Shown here piece after piece: positions 12,901-23,391 of a stretch of 64,000 bases of DNA. Under the pieces are notes generated by a model. That model was not told the origin of the DNA, searched no databases, and worked only from the letters and a program-made list of their open reading frames with translations. Numbering within the stretch: the stretch's first letter is position 1; every line of letters starts with the position of its first letter. The DNA lies in assembly GCA_964019335.1 (NCBI GenBank), contig OZ025659.1, forward strand, positions 744,001 to 808,000, in the 5' to 3' direction. Origin of the DNA: Diplonema japonicum. Its lineage: Eukaryota; Euglenozoa; Diplonemea; Diplonemida; Diplonemidae. Made by a program: the position numbers and the translations under genes.

Positions 12901-13416
12901 CGACAGCACACAACGCACAGGACATGCCCACTAACGTGCCGAGTGAGATTGTGAAGAACCTGCCTGAGGGTGTGGAGGTATGTTGTTTAAGGACATGCGT
13001 CATGAACAACAGGTTGCGTCCAGCACATCATCCGAGTCTTGCACCAAGTACAGGCGCGCGTCGATGGTATGCCCTTTGCCGCCCCAACCTTAAAAAACCT
13101 TATGCAGGTGTCGATGTCTACGGTAAAGTCGGGCAAGTCGGCTAAGTCGAAGAACGGCGAGACACGGCAAAACGGGCACAGCGAGAAGGCTGAGGATACC
13201 CTGATGGCCATGGTGCTGAGCGAGGGTGTGGACTCTGATTTTAAAATACCCAGTGAGGGGTTTGAGGGTTTGGTATGTATCTTTAAGAACACGGGCCGTG
13301 TACAAAAAAAAAAAAAAAGAAAAAAAAAAAAAGGAACACATAAAACCGAACACTACTGTGGAAAGCAGCAGCTCCGAAGCGTAGACGCAAAAAGAGACAA
13401 AAAAACCTTTTCATAA
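6980..13416 (+). CDS. Giant protein with five PH-like repeats, SAM-like domain and coiled coils
   Basis: The main exon 6980-12886 (1969 codons) is followed by 12921-12977, 13013-13066 and 13108-13272, joined over introns of 34, 35 and 41 nt. A fourth, 96-nt poly-A-rich intron (13273-13368) is optional because it keeps the frame; both readings stop at 13416. The protein has five copies of a ~125-residue unit starting near residues 24, 308, 680, 837 and 1002. Each begins with a LLYIRIVEK-like strand, then KRVLxLTxSKL, then RVPSEGxDLLF and a DARNxxDDQ(E)EF signature. The pattern of strands closing with a helix looks like a PH-like lipid or protein-binding fold. Next come a Pro/Ala-rich stretch (~1175-1285), coiled coil, a helical SAM-like domain (~1427-1493), more coiled coil and a Pro/Glu-rich tail. 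I do not recognise an orthologue. A cytoskeletal or cortical scaffold is a guess. Confidence 0.75.
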
Positions 13417-14718
13417 TGTCATACCAGTAACAAAAAAAAAAAAAAAAAAAAAAAAAGAATTTGAGCTTTTCATTCTCTACTTTTTCGTGCGGGCTTTCGG
13501 AGGGGGAGGAAATGTGTTTTTCTTTTTTTTTTTTAATTTGGGTAAGAGAAATAAAAAACGAATAAAAAAAAGGGGGGGGGGGATTTTGGAATAGCGTGTC
13601 TATACCTTCCGTTCAGCAGTTCTGCATCCACTGTATGTACTCCCTCTTTCCCTTCCCCTATTCCCCCCCCTCCCCCCTTGCTGTGTCGAGCTTTGCTGTT
13701 TCGGTACACTGTTTCTTGTTTCCTCATCTTTGTGGCACTCTCGATGCCCCTTCTCGTTGCCGTTCTTTCCGTATATTTCCCCCTTGTTCCACTTACATAA
13801 GGTGATTGAAGCATTTTCGGCCGTTAAAAAGAAGGGGGGAAAAAAAATGACCCGAACAAAAAAATTTTTCGAAAAGTTACTAACAGTTCCCTTCCTCTTT
13901 TTTTTCTTCCCCTTTATTCTTTTTTTTAGTGGGGAGGGGGGGGGTTGATGCTCTGCTATTTACCTTACTGGTTATATGGAGCCTTTCTCTCACAAAAAGA
14001 AATTGTCCTATTTTTTCTTTTCTTTTTTCCAAAAAAAAAACTTTTCATTGTATTGTCACCCCCCCCCCCGCCTCCCCGCTCCCTCCCTCAGTCATCCATC
14101 ACAACTTGAACACGGATTTGAACCAGAAAAAGATTTTTTTTAAAAAAAAAAAACCCGTAAACCCGATGAAGTGCAATCGCTTTAAACCATGAACGGCAGA
14201 AAATACTCTTTTCCAGTAGAGATCCAAAGGATGGGACCTCGCTCCACGATTTCCCCCCCCTTTTTTTATTCTTTCGATGTGGCCTTTTTTTTTTTCTTCT
14301 TCCAGTTTAAAAAAAAAAAATGAAAATGATTAAAACTTATTATGCGGGGGAATGATTCTGCAAGTTGATACCGCCGAAGATCACCTTGATCTTTTTTCTG
14401 CATAATTAGCTTTTAGCAGAATCATCTATTTTTTTCTTTTTTTTTTTTGCAAAACCATGGGGGTTCCCTATGCTCTCTGGCGTCCCGTGTCCCGTCGCGG
14501 CCCACTGGTTCTCTCTAAACAAAAGGTGCGAAAAGGGGAGTAAAGAGGTGCGGCTTCCCCTCCTTTTAAATCCACCCCCCTTTTCCTCCTCATCAGTTAA
14601 GTACGTTCACAAGCTTCGGGGTAAAAAAAAGAAAAGAAAAAATGGAAAATAAAATAAAAAAAAAGAAAATGCAACAAAAATAGGAAATCCGCTATATGAA
14701 TCACTGCGTTAACCATCT

Positions 14719-14752
<34 letters not shown>

Positions 14753-15255
14753 AAAAAAAAGCGAAACAAAAACAAAAAAAGATAAGGACAGGGGGGGGGG
14801 GGGAAGAATTTTTGATGAAGATTTTTTTTGTTAGTAGGTGACTGTCTTTAAAAAAAGGGGGGGGGAATGCAGAATCTTTTGAAAGATGAAAGAAAGATGA
14901 AGAAAAAGAAAAGAAAATGAAGAGAGAAGGAAATAAAAGGAAAGCAAAAGTATCTCTCCATGCGTGATGCCTCTCGAAGGACGTGGTTTCTTCTTTGTTG
15001 CTAGCACTTGTTCCCAATCATAGTGATTTTTTTATATTTTCCCACCCCCTTTCCTAGATGCAGTGGGTGCGTGTGCGTGGTAGTCGATGTTGACAAAAAA
15101 ATGTAAAAAGAGAAAAAGAAGGGGGAAAAAAGACTTTATGAGCCACTAGCTCCATCCCTTTGTCCCTCCATCATCTTTCTCTTCTGGTGTGCCGCACTAT
15201 TTTTTTTTATCTTTTTTTTGACAAAATACGTTTACTGGAATGTCATTCTTCTTAT

Positions 15256-15286
<31 letters not shown>

Positions 15287-15336
15287 CCCTGTTGCTCCTC
15301 ATCTTCTCCATTTCCCTGCTTCTTTCCCACCACCCG

Positions 15337-15382
<46 letters not shown>

Positions 15383-15554
15383 CTTCCTTTCCCGCCACCC
15401 AGGATTCTTTTTTTATCTTCTTCTTCTTCCTTTTGTTTCTCAGTTTTTTATTGTTATTATTCTTGGTCAGAAAAAAAAAAAAACCGGAAAAGGAGGAGGG
15501 GGTGCTTGAATTACAGCGCAAAAACAACAAAGAAAAGAAAAGAAGACTGAAACA
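13417..15554. other. Homopolymer-rich intergenic desert
   Basis: About 2.1 kb without a credible gene. It is full of long runs: A at 13433-13456 and 14720-14750, T at about 15259-15286 and 15341-15382, and several C or G runs of 8-12. The ORFs here are Phe- or Lys-rich translations of those runs. Non-repetitive islands lie at 14160-14260, 14340-14430 and 14460-14620. The middle one contains nested inverted repeats and is listed separately. Confidence 0.8.
14351..14440. repeat. Nested inverted repeat followed by T-run
   Basis: Arms ATGATTCTGC (14352-14361) and GCAGAATCAT (14416-14425) are exact reverse complements. Between them AGATCA and TGATCT form a second inverted repeat around a three-base loop (about 14378-14392). 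T-rich sequence follows at once. The layout could be a short structured RNA with a Pol III-type terminator or a remnant of a mobile element; neither can be shown from sequence alone. Confidence 0.4.
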
Positions 15555-15808
15555 ATGACTGTAACAAAAGTGAAGAAGAATGCTGAGCTCCCCGCCACCG
15601 TTCAAAAGGCTTTGGGGGGCTACTTTGGGCAGTCCGTACAGCGGAAGAAGGCACTCCAGATGGAAAACCTACAGCTAGCACAGGGCATAGCGGCACTGAA
15701 TTCCAACATTGAACACAAGGTATCACAAGCCAGGATTTAAAAGAAATAAAAAAACTAAAATCAAACCAGGTAGCGCTCGGCCATTCTATTCAAGAGAAGA
15801 AAAGGTGA
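15555..15808 (+). CDS. Small coiled-coil protein, two exons
   Basis: Exons 15555-15719 and 15770-15808 give 67 residues; the 50-nt intron begins GTATC and ends CCAG. The protein has a basic N-terminus and then a hydrophilic helical segment (GQSVQRKKALQMENLQLAQG) consistent with a short coiled coil. I do not recognise a family. A candidate acceptor AG lies about 40 bases upstream of the ATG in TTACAG. The downstream BART gene has its own acceptor and ATG, so I treat the two as separate genes, but a single spliced gene is not excluded. Confidence 0.5.
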
Positions 15809-16041
15809 ACCAGCACCATGCCCCCTCCCCCGAAATTAATTACACGCGTAAATATCCTCTTTTTTTTCCCCAGTGTTTTTTTCCCCCTTTTCTTTTTTTT
15901 TTTCTTTCAAGTGATCCTCCTTTACCCATTTATTACACGTAGTTCTTTTTGTTGCTTTTTTTTGTTCTTGGTGCGGTTACTTCTCGTTTTCTTTCCCTAC
16001 TCTGCAGCCCTTCCTTGTGTACCTCACAGCAGGACGGCAGT

Positions 16042-16425
16042 ATGAGTGGCCTTGATCAGCTGGAAGAGATGTTCAAAGAGGACGCCACCCAAGAGCGGTT
16101 GAGTGCGTTCATGCACAAGGAGGCTGAAGTGAACACTATGTTCACAGAGGCCAGTATCGGCTCAGAGCAGAAGCTGGAGTACACAGAGGTGCATCTCAAG
16201 TACTGCGAGATGCTGGAGAGCATCCTTGAGGGGTTCCTGAGCAGACATACCTCCGTCACGAGGGACGGTGTCCTCAAGGAGCTCGCCTGCATCGACAACA
16301 GCAACGACATTCTTGTTTGCGCCCCTTATATATCAGCAGGGATCGATTACAGGGCCTTCATCGACCTTGTGGCGCAGTGGAAGGCCTCCTATGCGGACGA
16401 GGAGGAGGAGGAAGAGGAAGAATAG
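16042..16425 (+). CDS. BART-domain (ARL2-binding/CFAP36-like) protein
   Basis: A 127-residue protein made mostly of one helical domain. The EQKLEYTEVHLKYCEMLE segment matches the signature of the BART domain found in ARL2BP and CFAP36, small proteins that bind ARL2/ARL3 GTPases at cilia or mitochondria. It ends in an uninterrupted glutamate tail. The start at 16042 follows AG acceptors in CTCACAG and GGCAG 2-14 bases upstream; the frame continues upstream through pyrimidine-rich sequence that is unlikely to be translated. The next gene begins only 75 bases after the stop. Confidence 0.7.
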   Translation: MSGLDQLEEMFKEDATQERLSAFMHKEAEVNTMFTEASIGSEQKLEYTEVHLKYCEMLESILEGFLSRHTSVTRDGVLKELACIDNSNDILVCAPYISAGIDYRAFIDLVAQWKASYADEEEEEEEE

Positions 16426-16500
16426 ATGTTTACAGTCTGACACGAGACACATGACTTTTATTGCTTGTTGTGTTCTTCATGTTCACTCACACAGGTGGCA

Positions 16501-17826
16501 ATGGACCTCGATGGCACAACATGCATCCAAGTGTCCGACTGCCTCAAGGACCGCCACCCCTACAGTCGGAGCGACAGGGGAACGGTCATCAACAGCTCCA
16601 ATGGGTTCGGTCTTGGGGGCATTCAGGACAGCATCAGCACACTCGGAGCGAAAGAAGGGAAGTCTGTGAAACAAAAAGAAGAAGCTCTGGTGCACTTGTT
16701 GAGGAAGTTGTCCAGTGCCGAGATGAAGACGCGCCTTGTCTCGATGGGGTTGCTGCAAGGCTTGAAAGAGGTCACAACACCACCCGGCTCTCTTTCCTTG
16801 AAATGTGACAAACTTGCTTGCGATGCACTGCGGCAGCTGTCAGTGCTTCCCTCATGTATGGCAGACCTGTACGCCAACAACTGCGTCGAGATGGTGGTGG
16901 CCGTCCTGCAGCACCACACGGACCCCACTACACAGCTCGCAGCGTGCAACGCTTTGAAACAGATGTCGGAGATTTGGGACGGCAAAGCCTTGCTTCTAGG
17001 AGAGCCCCTCCCCGAGGGGATGGTGGAAATAGCTGATGATTTGCAGACAACGATGAAGCGGGACAACCTTGCCAGGGGCATCGTCGCAGCGCTGACTTCG
17101 ATCATTCTCCACGAGCACAAACCGCTGGTCACTGCTTCGTTGAAAACGTTGGCGAACCTCACAACCCTTGAGAAAGGGCTGCAGCATGCGTTGTGTGAGA
17201 ATGTGTTTGCAGACATCAACAAACTGCTTGAGAACACAAGTGCGTCGGAGGACTGGATGTTCAACGACGACGCGGTCGAGATCGTGCACCAGTCGGTTGT
17301 GGTGGTCTGGAACATTTCTCTGGACGACTTTGGGAAGGAAAGATCGTTAGAGCTCCCGCTTGTGCCGTACACATTGGGGCGGCTGCTGCACGCTGTGCTG
17401 AAGTACCCTGACAAGCTGATCAATGTGAAGGCGTCCATTGCAGGCGCCATCAGCGCCATGTACGTAAGGGCAGATGCCAAACGCACGTGCCTGACGCCCT
17501 TGCACGACCCACCACTTGTGGAGGCCGGTGCTGAGGTTGACTTGTGCGTACTACTTGTAAAACTGCTCAAGCAAGCGAACGCTCTGTATGGACCCATCCA
17601 AAAGGCTGTGAAGCATGGTGTGGACATCGATGACAGCAACCTCTCACACGTCACGTCGGTTATTGCAAACTGCAACCAGTGCATTAGGCTGCTTTCAGAG
17701 CTGCCGTGTGCGCGCAAGAGGGTCAAGTCGATCTTGGAGAATGAGGACATCTACATACGCAGGCAAATCTTCTATGGAACACACTTCGAAGCGGAATTCT
17801 TACCGCAGGGGGTGAAGACCTATTGA
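16501..17826 (+). CDS. Armadillo/HEAT-like repeat protein (RSPH14-like?)
   Basis: Single exon, 441 residues. After a short polar N-terminus the protein is almost entirely amphipathic helices with ARM-like spacing, for example MVVAVLQHHTDPTTQLAACNAL followed by the next helix pair, and SLKTLANLTTLEKGL. The general shape (ARM repeats scoring organ-wide helices from about residue 60 to 420) resembles the radial-spoke protein RSPH14, but that similarity is weak and I would not name it. The start at 16501 follows CACAGGTGGCA, with the acceptor AG eight bases before it. The gene sits between the BART-domain gene and the transporter in the same direction. Confidence 0.6.
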   Translation: MDLDGTTCIQVSDCLKDRHPYSRSDRGTVINSSNGFGLGGIQDSISTLGAKEGKSVKQKEEALVHLLRKLSSAEMKTRLVSMGLLQGLKEVTTPPGSLSLKCDKLACDALRQLSVLPSCMADLYANNCVEMVVAVLQHHTDPTTQLAACNALKQMSEIWDGKALLLGEPLPEGMVEIADDLQTTMKRDNLARGIVAALTSIILHEHKPLVTASLKTLANLTTLEKGLQHALCENVFADINKLLENTSASEDWMFNDDAVEIVHQSVVVVWNISLDDFGKERSLELPLVPYTLGRLLHAVLKYPDKLINVKASIAGAISAMYVRADAKRTCLTPLHDPPLVEAGAEVDLCVLLVKLLKQANALYGPIQKAVKHGVDIDDSNLSHVTSVIANCNQCIRLLSELPCARKRVKSILENEDIYIRRQIFYGTHFEAEFLPQGVKTY

Positions 17827-17907
17827 CAGCGTTTGACGGTTAGTGTTAATAAAGCTTTATTATTATTTGCCATACACCCTTTACTCACCACAGGCACCGG
17901 CAATACT

Positions 17908-19237
17908 ATGCGCCCCGTTCAGAAGTGGTTGGTGCTTGCTGCCTTTTGCTACAACACGGCATGTAATTCTTTCATGTTCATGGACTTTGCCACTGTCGGA
18001 GAGTATGTAATAACAAGAAGCCACATGACACCCGCACAGTGTTTCGAAAGAGGAGTTCGGTATTGGTGACTCCGCCTTGAACTGGCTGTACTCCGCGTCG
18101 CTTCTGTCGGTGCTGCCCATTGCTTTCCCCGTGTCGTTCTACCTAAACAAGTACAACATGCTGACAACTGGCTACGGCGTGTGTATGAATGTGCTAGGCG
18201 GGTGGCTGAGGTACTTCTCTGCAGTGCATTCGAACTACACTCTTGCTGTGATATCCTCGATCGCTATTGGGCAGGGCGCTGGTGTTATCATCACCTCTGT
18301 TGCGCACGTCCCGCAGAGTTGGTTCCCCAAACAGACGAGGATGCTCGCAACGTCGATTGGTGTGCAGGCCAACTACGCAGGGTGGTGCCTGGCGACTGTG
18401 CTCCTGCCGTACACAATCAACAATACGGCCGATCTGGAGCGCCTGCTTCTCATTCAAGCCATCATTGTGTCGGGGGCATTTGTGATGTTCATAGCGTTCC
18501 ACAGGGCTCCTCCGGCTGAAGTCGGAACCAGCAAGAGCCTCACAACTAAGGACGCAGTCAGCAATAACTTGCCGTTCTTTGCAGAGTTCTCGCGAGTCAT
18601 CAAGGAGCTTGCTTACAACAAGAAGTTCCTTGTGGAGCTGATTGCCTTCTCCATCCTGGGTGGGGTGTCCTTCACCATCCCCGCTGTGCAGGGCGAAGTG
18701 TTCGACAACTTTGACACGAAAGAGACAGCGTGGACCAACTTTGCGTTTGTTTTCTCTGGTGTTGTGGGAGGGCTGATCTTCGGCACCGTAAAACCGGAGT
18801 ATGTGGACAGAATCATCACCGCATGCTTCGTGTTGTGCAGCGTGGGGCTGACGTTGCTGGTGGCGCTGTCGTATGTCCCGTCGGAGCACATCTCCTTTAA
18901 GACACAGTACATTCTATCGATTATCCTGATGGCGGTGTCGGGGTGTTCGTCTCTTGGGTTCATTGGGCCGGCTCTTAGCAAAGCCTGCAGAAACGCGCAT
19001 CCAATCAGCCATTCATGGTCAGGGGGTGCAGTTGAGTGGTGGATCCAGTTGTGGGGCACTGGGCTGACGCAGATGTCAGTCGTCGTGAATTTCAGCGGGT
19101 GTGCGGTGTCAGCCATCCTTGGGACCATCTTGATCCTGGCTGAAGACTCCATCGTAGGGAACAACAACGAAGATGGCGAAGCCCTTGCACACATCAACGA
19201 GGTAGCACATGAAGAAGAAGATGGGATCGAGAGCTAA
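17908..19237 (+). CDS. Major facilitator transporter, FLVCR-like
   Basis: Exons 17908-18002 and 18040-19237 join over a 37-nt GTATGT...CACAG intron to give 430 residues. About twelve hydrophobic segments are seen. The N-terminal helix (KWLVLAAFCYNTACNSFMF) and the later stretch PQSWFPKQTRMLATSIG are laid out as in the FLVCR family of MFS carriers (choline, ethanolamine or heme transport in animals). Substrate here is unknown. The splice restores the segment between TM1 and TM2; without it the frame stops after about 50 residues. The start lies 15 bases after CCACAG. A short acidic cytoplasmic tail ends the protein. Confidence 0.78.
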
Positions 19238-19551
19238 AGGAGGCGGGGGGAAAAGATATCTTTATAAATGCTCTCACTGTCAAGAAAGGGATGAAAGATA
19301 AAAATGTGATTAGTGCCTCTGCTTCAAGCCACGTGTGATCAATGTCCGTTTCAAGTAACGTGGCGGTCGGCTCTCTCCCTCACCCCTTTCTCTTTTTTTT
19401 TTAATAAACTGGAAAAGAAAACAAAACAGAACAGTGCAGCACGTGTAAATTATTTTGGCCCTTTGACGCCAGATCGACACACTCGCTGATCGGAGTTAAA
19501 AGGGCTAGGCGAAGGGGGGAAGGAAAGTCTCGGGGAGGGCGTCGGCCTTTT

Positions 19552-19554
<3 letters not shown>

Positions 19555-19599
<45 letters not shown>
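19555..19599. repeat. Poly-T tract of 45 bases
   Basis: An uninterrupted T run directly visible in the sequence. It is the longest of many homopolymers in this genome's intergenic spaces. Length is likely unstable in replication and in sequencing. Confidence 0.9.
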
Positions 19600-19601
<2 letters not shown>

Positions 19602-20304
19602 GCGAGGTCACTTACCCCGACTTTGCATCACAATCACCTCTTTTTTATTTTCTCATTTGGCGAAAATCCTCCGTTATTTTTAGAAGAAAAATAGTGGGGG
19701 GAAGAAGGTAGCAACACGCGTGTGGTACCTGGCACGGGTAGTGGTTTTCTCTTTTTTTTTTTGTTCTGTTTGTGGTCTCCTAACACCCCCTTCCCTCCCT
19801 CCTCCCTTTTTTTAAAAAATACTGCTAATGGGAACTTTCTGGGGTCGTTCTGAGTCATTTTGGCTACTGAACGCAAGGAGGGGGACACTTCACCCGATTT
19901 ATTTTCCCTTTCGCAGCAAACAAAGAAAAATCGGAAGATATAAAAGTTGTTAAAATGGGGAATGTATACAAAAAAAGAAAAAAAGGCACGTTGTAGTTGC
20001 ATTTCCTGTGTGAAGATTTAATTAAAAAAGGGGGAACGAATGCAAGAGAAAACAAGGAAAGGGAAGGATGATAATTAGGTAGGCGAAAAATCGTTCACCT
20101 TTATACGTGCTTGTGCTAGTGTTTTTCTTTTCTTTTTTTCCTATTCTTCTTTAACCTTCCTGTGCCCACTGCTGACTGGTTTTCACCTTTTTTTCGCTTT
20201 AAAAAATGGAATTCTTGCATTCTCAAAGAAACTGGCCCTTTCAGATGAACACCAAAAGAAGAATTAGAAAAGTAGGGCCCAGACTTTTCAAAGTAAGTTT
20301 TCAA

Positions 20305-20341
20305 TCGTCCAAAAAAAAAAAAATGATTTTTTTTTGGACGA
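20305..20341. repeat. Perfect hairpin TCGTCC-An / Tn-GGACGA
   Basis: TCGTCC followed by 13 A, then TGA, T-run and GGACGA. The arms are exact reverse complements with about a 6-base loop. Confidence 0.6.
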
Positions 20342-20693
20342 AGGGGTGCAGGAAGGTTAAATGCTTTGTTGTGTGATCGTGTTTTTTTGTCTGTTTGTTT
20401 TGTGCGTGTTTTAGGGCAGCTCCACAGGCAGTTTACTTCCCCCCCCCCCCCCCCCTCCCTATTTTTTAGTAAAGTGCCACCTCACTTCATTTCTATGTCA
20501 ATGGTGAGGCACACAGCCATGCTGCTCCATCAAACAAGCACGGCGTGCCGGCCTCCTGGACGTAGCCCTACAATTAATACTCAGCATAAGGTAGCTACTT
20601 ACGGTGTTTCGTAAGTTTGTTTGGTCTCTTTCCGCTCTTTTTATACTTCCACCCTTTCGCACCCTTCACTGTCTCGCAGGGTTATCAAGCTAC

Positions 20694-23056
20694 ATGGCAA
20701 CATCTCCACGTGCGTCGGGCACCCTGAGTGCTGGCAAGATCTCATACCAGGAGGTGAAGGAGCACAACAAGCCTGAAGACTGCTGGATGATTATCTGCGG
20801 AAAGGTCTACAACTTGACCTCCTTCGCAAGCGAACACCCGGGCGGTGAGGCCGTCGTGACGGAGCAGGCCGGGCTTGACGCGACAGAGCCCTTCCTCCAC
20901 GCACACCCCGAGAGCATTATGAAGCTCACCCTCGGCCCCAAGGGTCTCCAGGAGTGCTACGTCGGCGATGTGGACATGGCCACTGTCCCCGATGATGCAA
21001 AGAAGGCCACCAAAGTCGCTGCCGTGGCCCCCGAGGCCGTCCTGGACCCCGTCCCTCCTATTGAAGCGGTCCTCAACCTCCATGACATAGCGGCCATTGC
21101 ACAGAACAAGATGCTTGCAACGGGCAAGAAGCAGGCGTGGGATTATTACTCCTCCGGCGCAGACGACGAACTCACCTACAATGAGAACGTGAACGCCTTC
21201 CAGCGCATCTGGCTCAAGCCACGTATCATGGTGAACGTCGCGAACGTGAACACGGAGGCTACCATGCTCGATGTGAAGGCAAAGTTCCCCGTTTACCTAT
21301 CTGCTGTGGCAATGTGCGGCATGGGGCACTCAGACGGTGAGTGCGCCTGGATGCGAGGCGCAGCTGCCGCCAACGTGCCCTTCATGATCCCCAACCTGTC
21401 GTCGAAGCCTTTTGACGAAATTGTGAACGCCTCGGCACCCGGGCAGGAGTCGTGGTTCCAGATCTACGTCAACCCCGACAAGAGCGTTGTAGCGGAGCAG
21501 CTGGTAGCACTTGAGAAGGCAGGTGTGAAGGCTATCTGCCTGACTGTCGATTCTGCTGTCCCGGGGAAGAGGGAGCGTGACTTGAGGAACAAGATCGCGA
21601 TGCAGCTCGGTCAGCAAAAGCAGCAGTCGGCCGCAGCAAGCAACACCAAATCGAGGAAGGCAGGGAACTACGCCAACAGAGACCCTGCTCTTAACTGGGA
21701 AGACCTTGCGTGGTTCAAGGAGCACACCACGATCCCTATTGTCCTGAAGGGTGTCCAGTGCGCTGAGGACGCGCTCCTTGCTGCCCAGCACGGGTGCAAG
21801 GGTATCGTCCTCTCCAACCATGGTGGAAGGAACTTGGACACCAGCCGAGCAGGTATTGAGGTTCTGCCTGAGGTGATGGAAATCCTGAGGGAGAACAAAC
21901 TTGAGGACAAGATCGAAGTTTACGTCGACGGTGGCATCAGGAGGGGGACGGACATTCTGAAGGCGCTCGCTCTGGGTGCCAAAGGTGTGGGTCTTGGGAA
22001 GCCTGCTGTCTATGCCATGTATGCTATTTTTTTCCAGAAGTAATCTTACGCAAAATAAACCACAGGTCTGCCTACGGTCATGAGGGTATTACGAAGATGG
22101 TGAATATCTTGCACGAAGAGCTAATCAAAGCCATGCAGCTGTGCGGTGCCACATGCATTGCTGACTTGAAGCCTTCAATGGTGAACCTCAAGTCGCTGAC
22201 CAACCATGTCGACGTGGCACCCATCCCACCCAGCCCCTTCTCGCACGCACCTCCTGTGAAGAACGTGAGGAACCCAAGCGTTGAGGAGAAGAAGAGTGCG
22301 GATCAGATTGTAGCGGAGATCAAAACACTGGAGAAACAGCTTGCTTCGATGGGCGAGAGGGACAGGCATCCTTCGGTCATACCGACGGGGAACATCCTGC
22401 TGTTTGCCACCGCTATGGGCAAGGGCCTGGCGTCATCTATCTTCTCCACTACCCCTGCAGGGTGTCTTCACAGGTCGGCAGTGTTCCTTTTCTTCTTCCT
22501 CATCATACACGCGATGACTAACGCTTCTGTGTTCCTCGGCGGCGATGTGTTCAACGGTGCTTGCCACCTCATCAAACAGAACCCTCTTACGGTGTTCTTT
22601 GAGTACTACCTGCTCCTCGGAGCAGGGCTGCACACCCTTGTGGCGCTGTACTTTACTAAGAACAAGATTAACTACATCATGAAGAACCCCCTGCAGAACG
22701 GGAGGTTGATGCTCAGCTCGATCGGAATTTCAGTGTTCTTGCTGATGCACCTTGACCACTTCAGGTTTGGGGACATTAAGGTTAACGAGGCCGGGCAGCA
22801 CGATTTCTACGCCATGCAGCAGCAGGTGTTCGCGGACCCAGTCAATGTGGTGCTCTACTCATTGGGTTCTGTTGCTTTCCTCGTCCACCTTCAGGCGGGC
22901 TGGCCCAAGACTGTCCTAAAGATGGCCCTCCCTGACACGCAGAGGAAGATCGTTTCTGAGATGGGCCAGGCCCTCGTCATGCCACTCTGCCTCCTTTACT
23001 GCGTCATCCCCGTTATGATCTTCTTGACCTCCAGCGGTTACACAGAGAGCAACTGA
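20694..23056 (+). CDS. Cytochrome b5 + L-lactate dehydrogenase (flavocytochrome b2) + di-heme b558 membrane anchor fusion
   Basis: Exons 20694-22018 and 22066-23056 join over a 47-nt intron (GTATGC...CACAG) to 771 residues with no frame break. Residues ~15-90 are a cytochrome b5 domain with HPGG at 48-51 and a second heme histidine at 69 or 71. Residues ~135-490 are an FMN-dependent alpha-hydroxyacid dehydrogenase like yeast L-lactate:cytochrome c oxidoreductase: YYSSGADDE, WFQIYVN, TVDSAVPGKRERD, IVLKGVQ and LSNHGGRNLDTSRA carry the family's known active-site residues. The splice rejoins the AMSAYGHEG loop and the usual C-terminal tail. After a linker, residues ~549-771 form about five membrane helices resembling the b558 subunit (SdhC type) of succinate dehydrogenase. 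Histidines at about 590, 631, 670 and 716 are spaced like the four heme ligands of Bacillus SdhC. Inference: a membrane L-lactate (or 2-hydroxyacid) dehydrogenase passing electrons to quinone. The start is 15 bases after CTCGCAG. Confidence 0.88.
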
Positions 23057-23360
23057 GGAAACTGATTACGATTACACGTTGATTGACAGGCAGCGCTGTT
23101 CCCACAAGAAATAAAGAAATAGAAAAAGAAATTTTTGACCGATTAATCCCTTTCCGTCATCAACAAAAGCGATTTTCTTTCCCCCCCCCCTTTTTTTTCA
23201 TTGTACCGAGACATTTCCCTCCAAAACTCGGAAAGAAAAAGAGAAAAAAAAGCGGAAATACATACTCCCAGGATGGAGGGCAGCTGGTATTGCTCCCCTT
23301 TGAAAAAGCAGAGTTTTCATTTTTTTATTTTCTTTTCTTTGGACTTTGAACCCTTCTCCG

Positions 23361-23391
<31 letters not shown>

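Larger units (their letters stand above)
19238..20693. other. Intergenic region with 45-base poly-T and hairpins
   Basis: No convincing gene. It contains a possible imperfect stem around 19458-19508 (GCCCTTTGAC against GTTAAAAGGGC), a T-run of 45 bases at 19555-19599, an A/T hairpin at 20305-20341 and a C-run near 20435-20454. The CTCGCAG at 20673-20679 is the likely acceptor for the next gene. An 82-codon ORF at 20366-20614 is Pro/Phe-rich and driven by the C-run; I do not call it. Confidence 0.7.

Noticed and set aside
15160-15558. Phe-rich ORFs in three frames
   Set aside because: Pure products of T-runs; not protein-like.
16623-17750. 375-codon minus-strand ORF
   Set aside because: Antisense shadow of the ARM-like gene; no acceptor, no domain, Ser-rich text.
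20366-20614. 82-codon ORF before the flavocytochrome fusion
   Set aside because: Driven by a C-run (Pro-rich) with no acceptor or recognisable content; the real start is after CTCGCAG at 20679.
20604-20693. N-terminal extension (MFRKFVWSLSALF) of the flavocytochrome as a signal peptide
   Set aside because: The CTCGCAG acceptor lies between it and the next ATG, so it is probably removed before translation. It would matter if the true acceptor were upstream of 20604.
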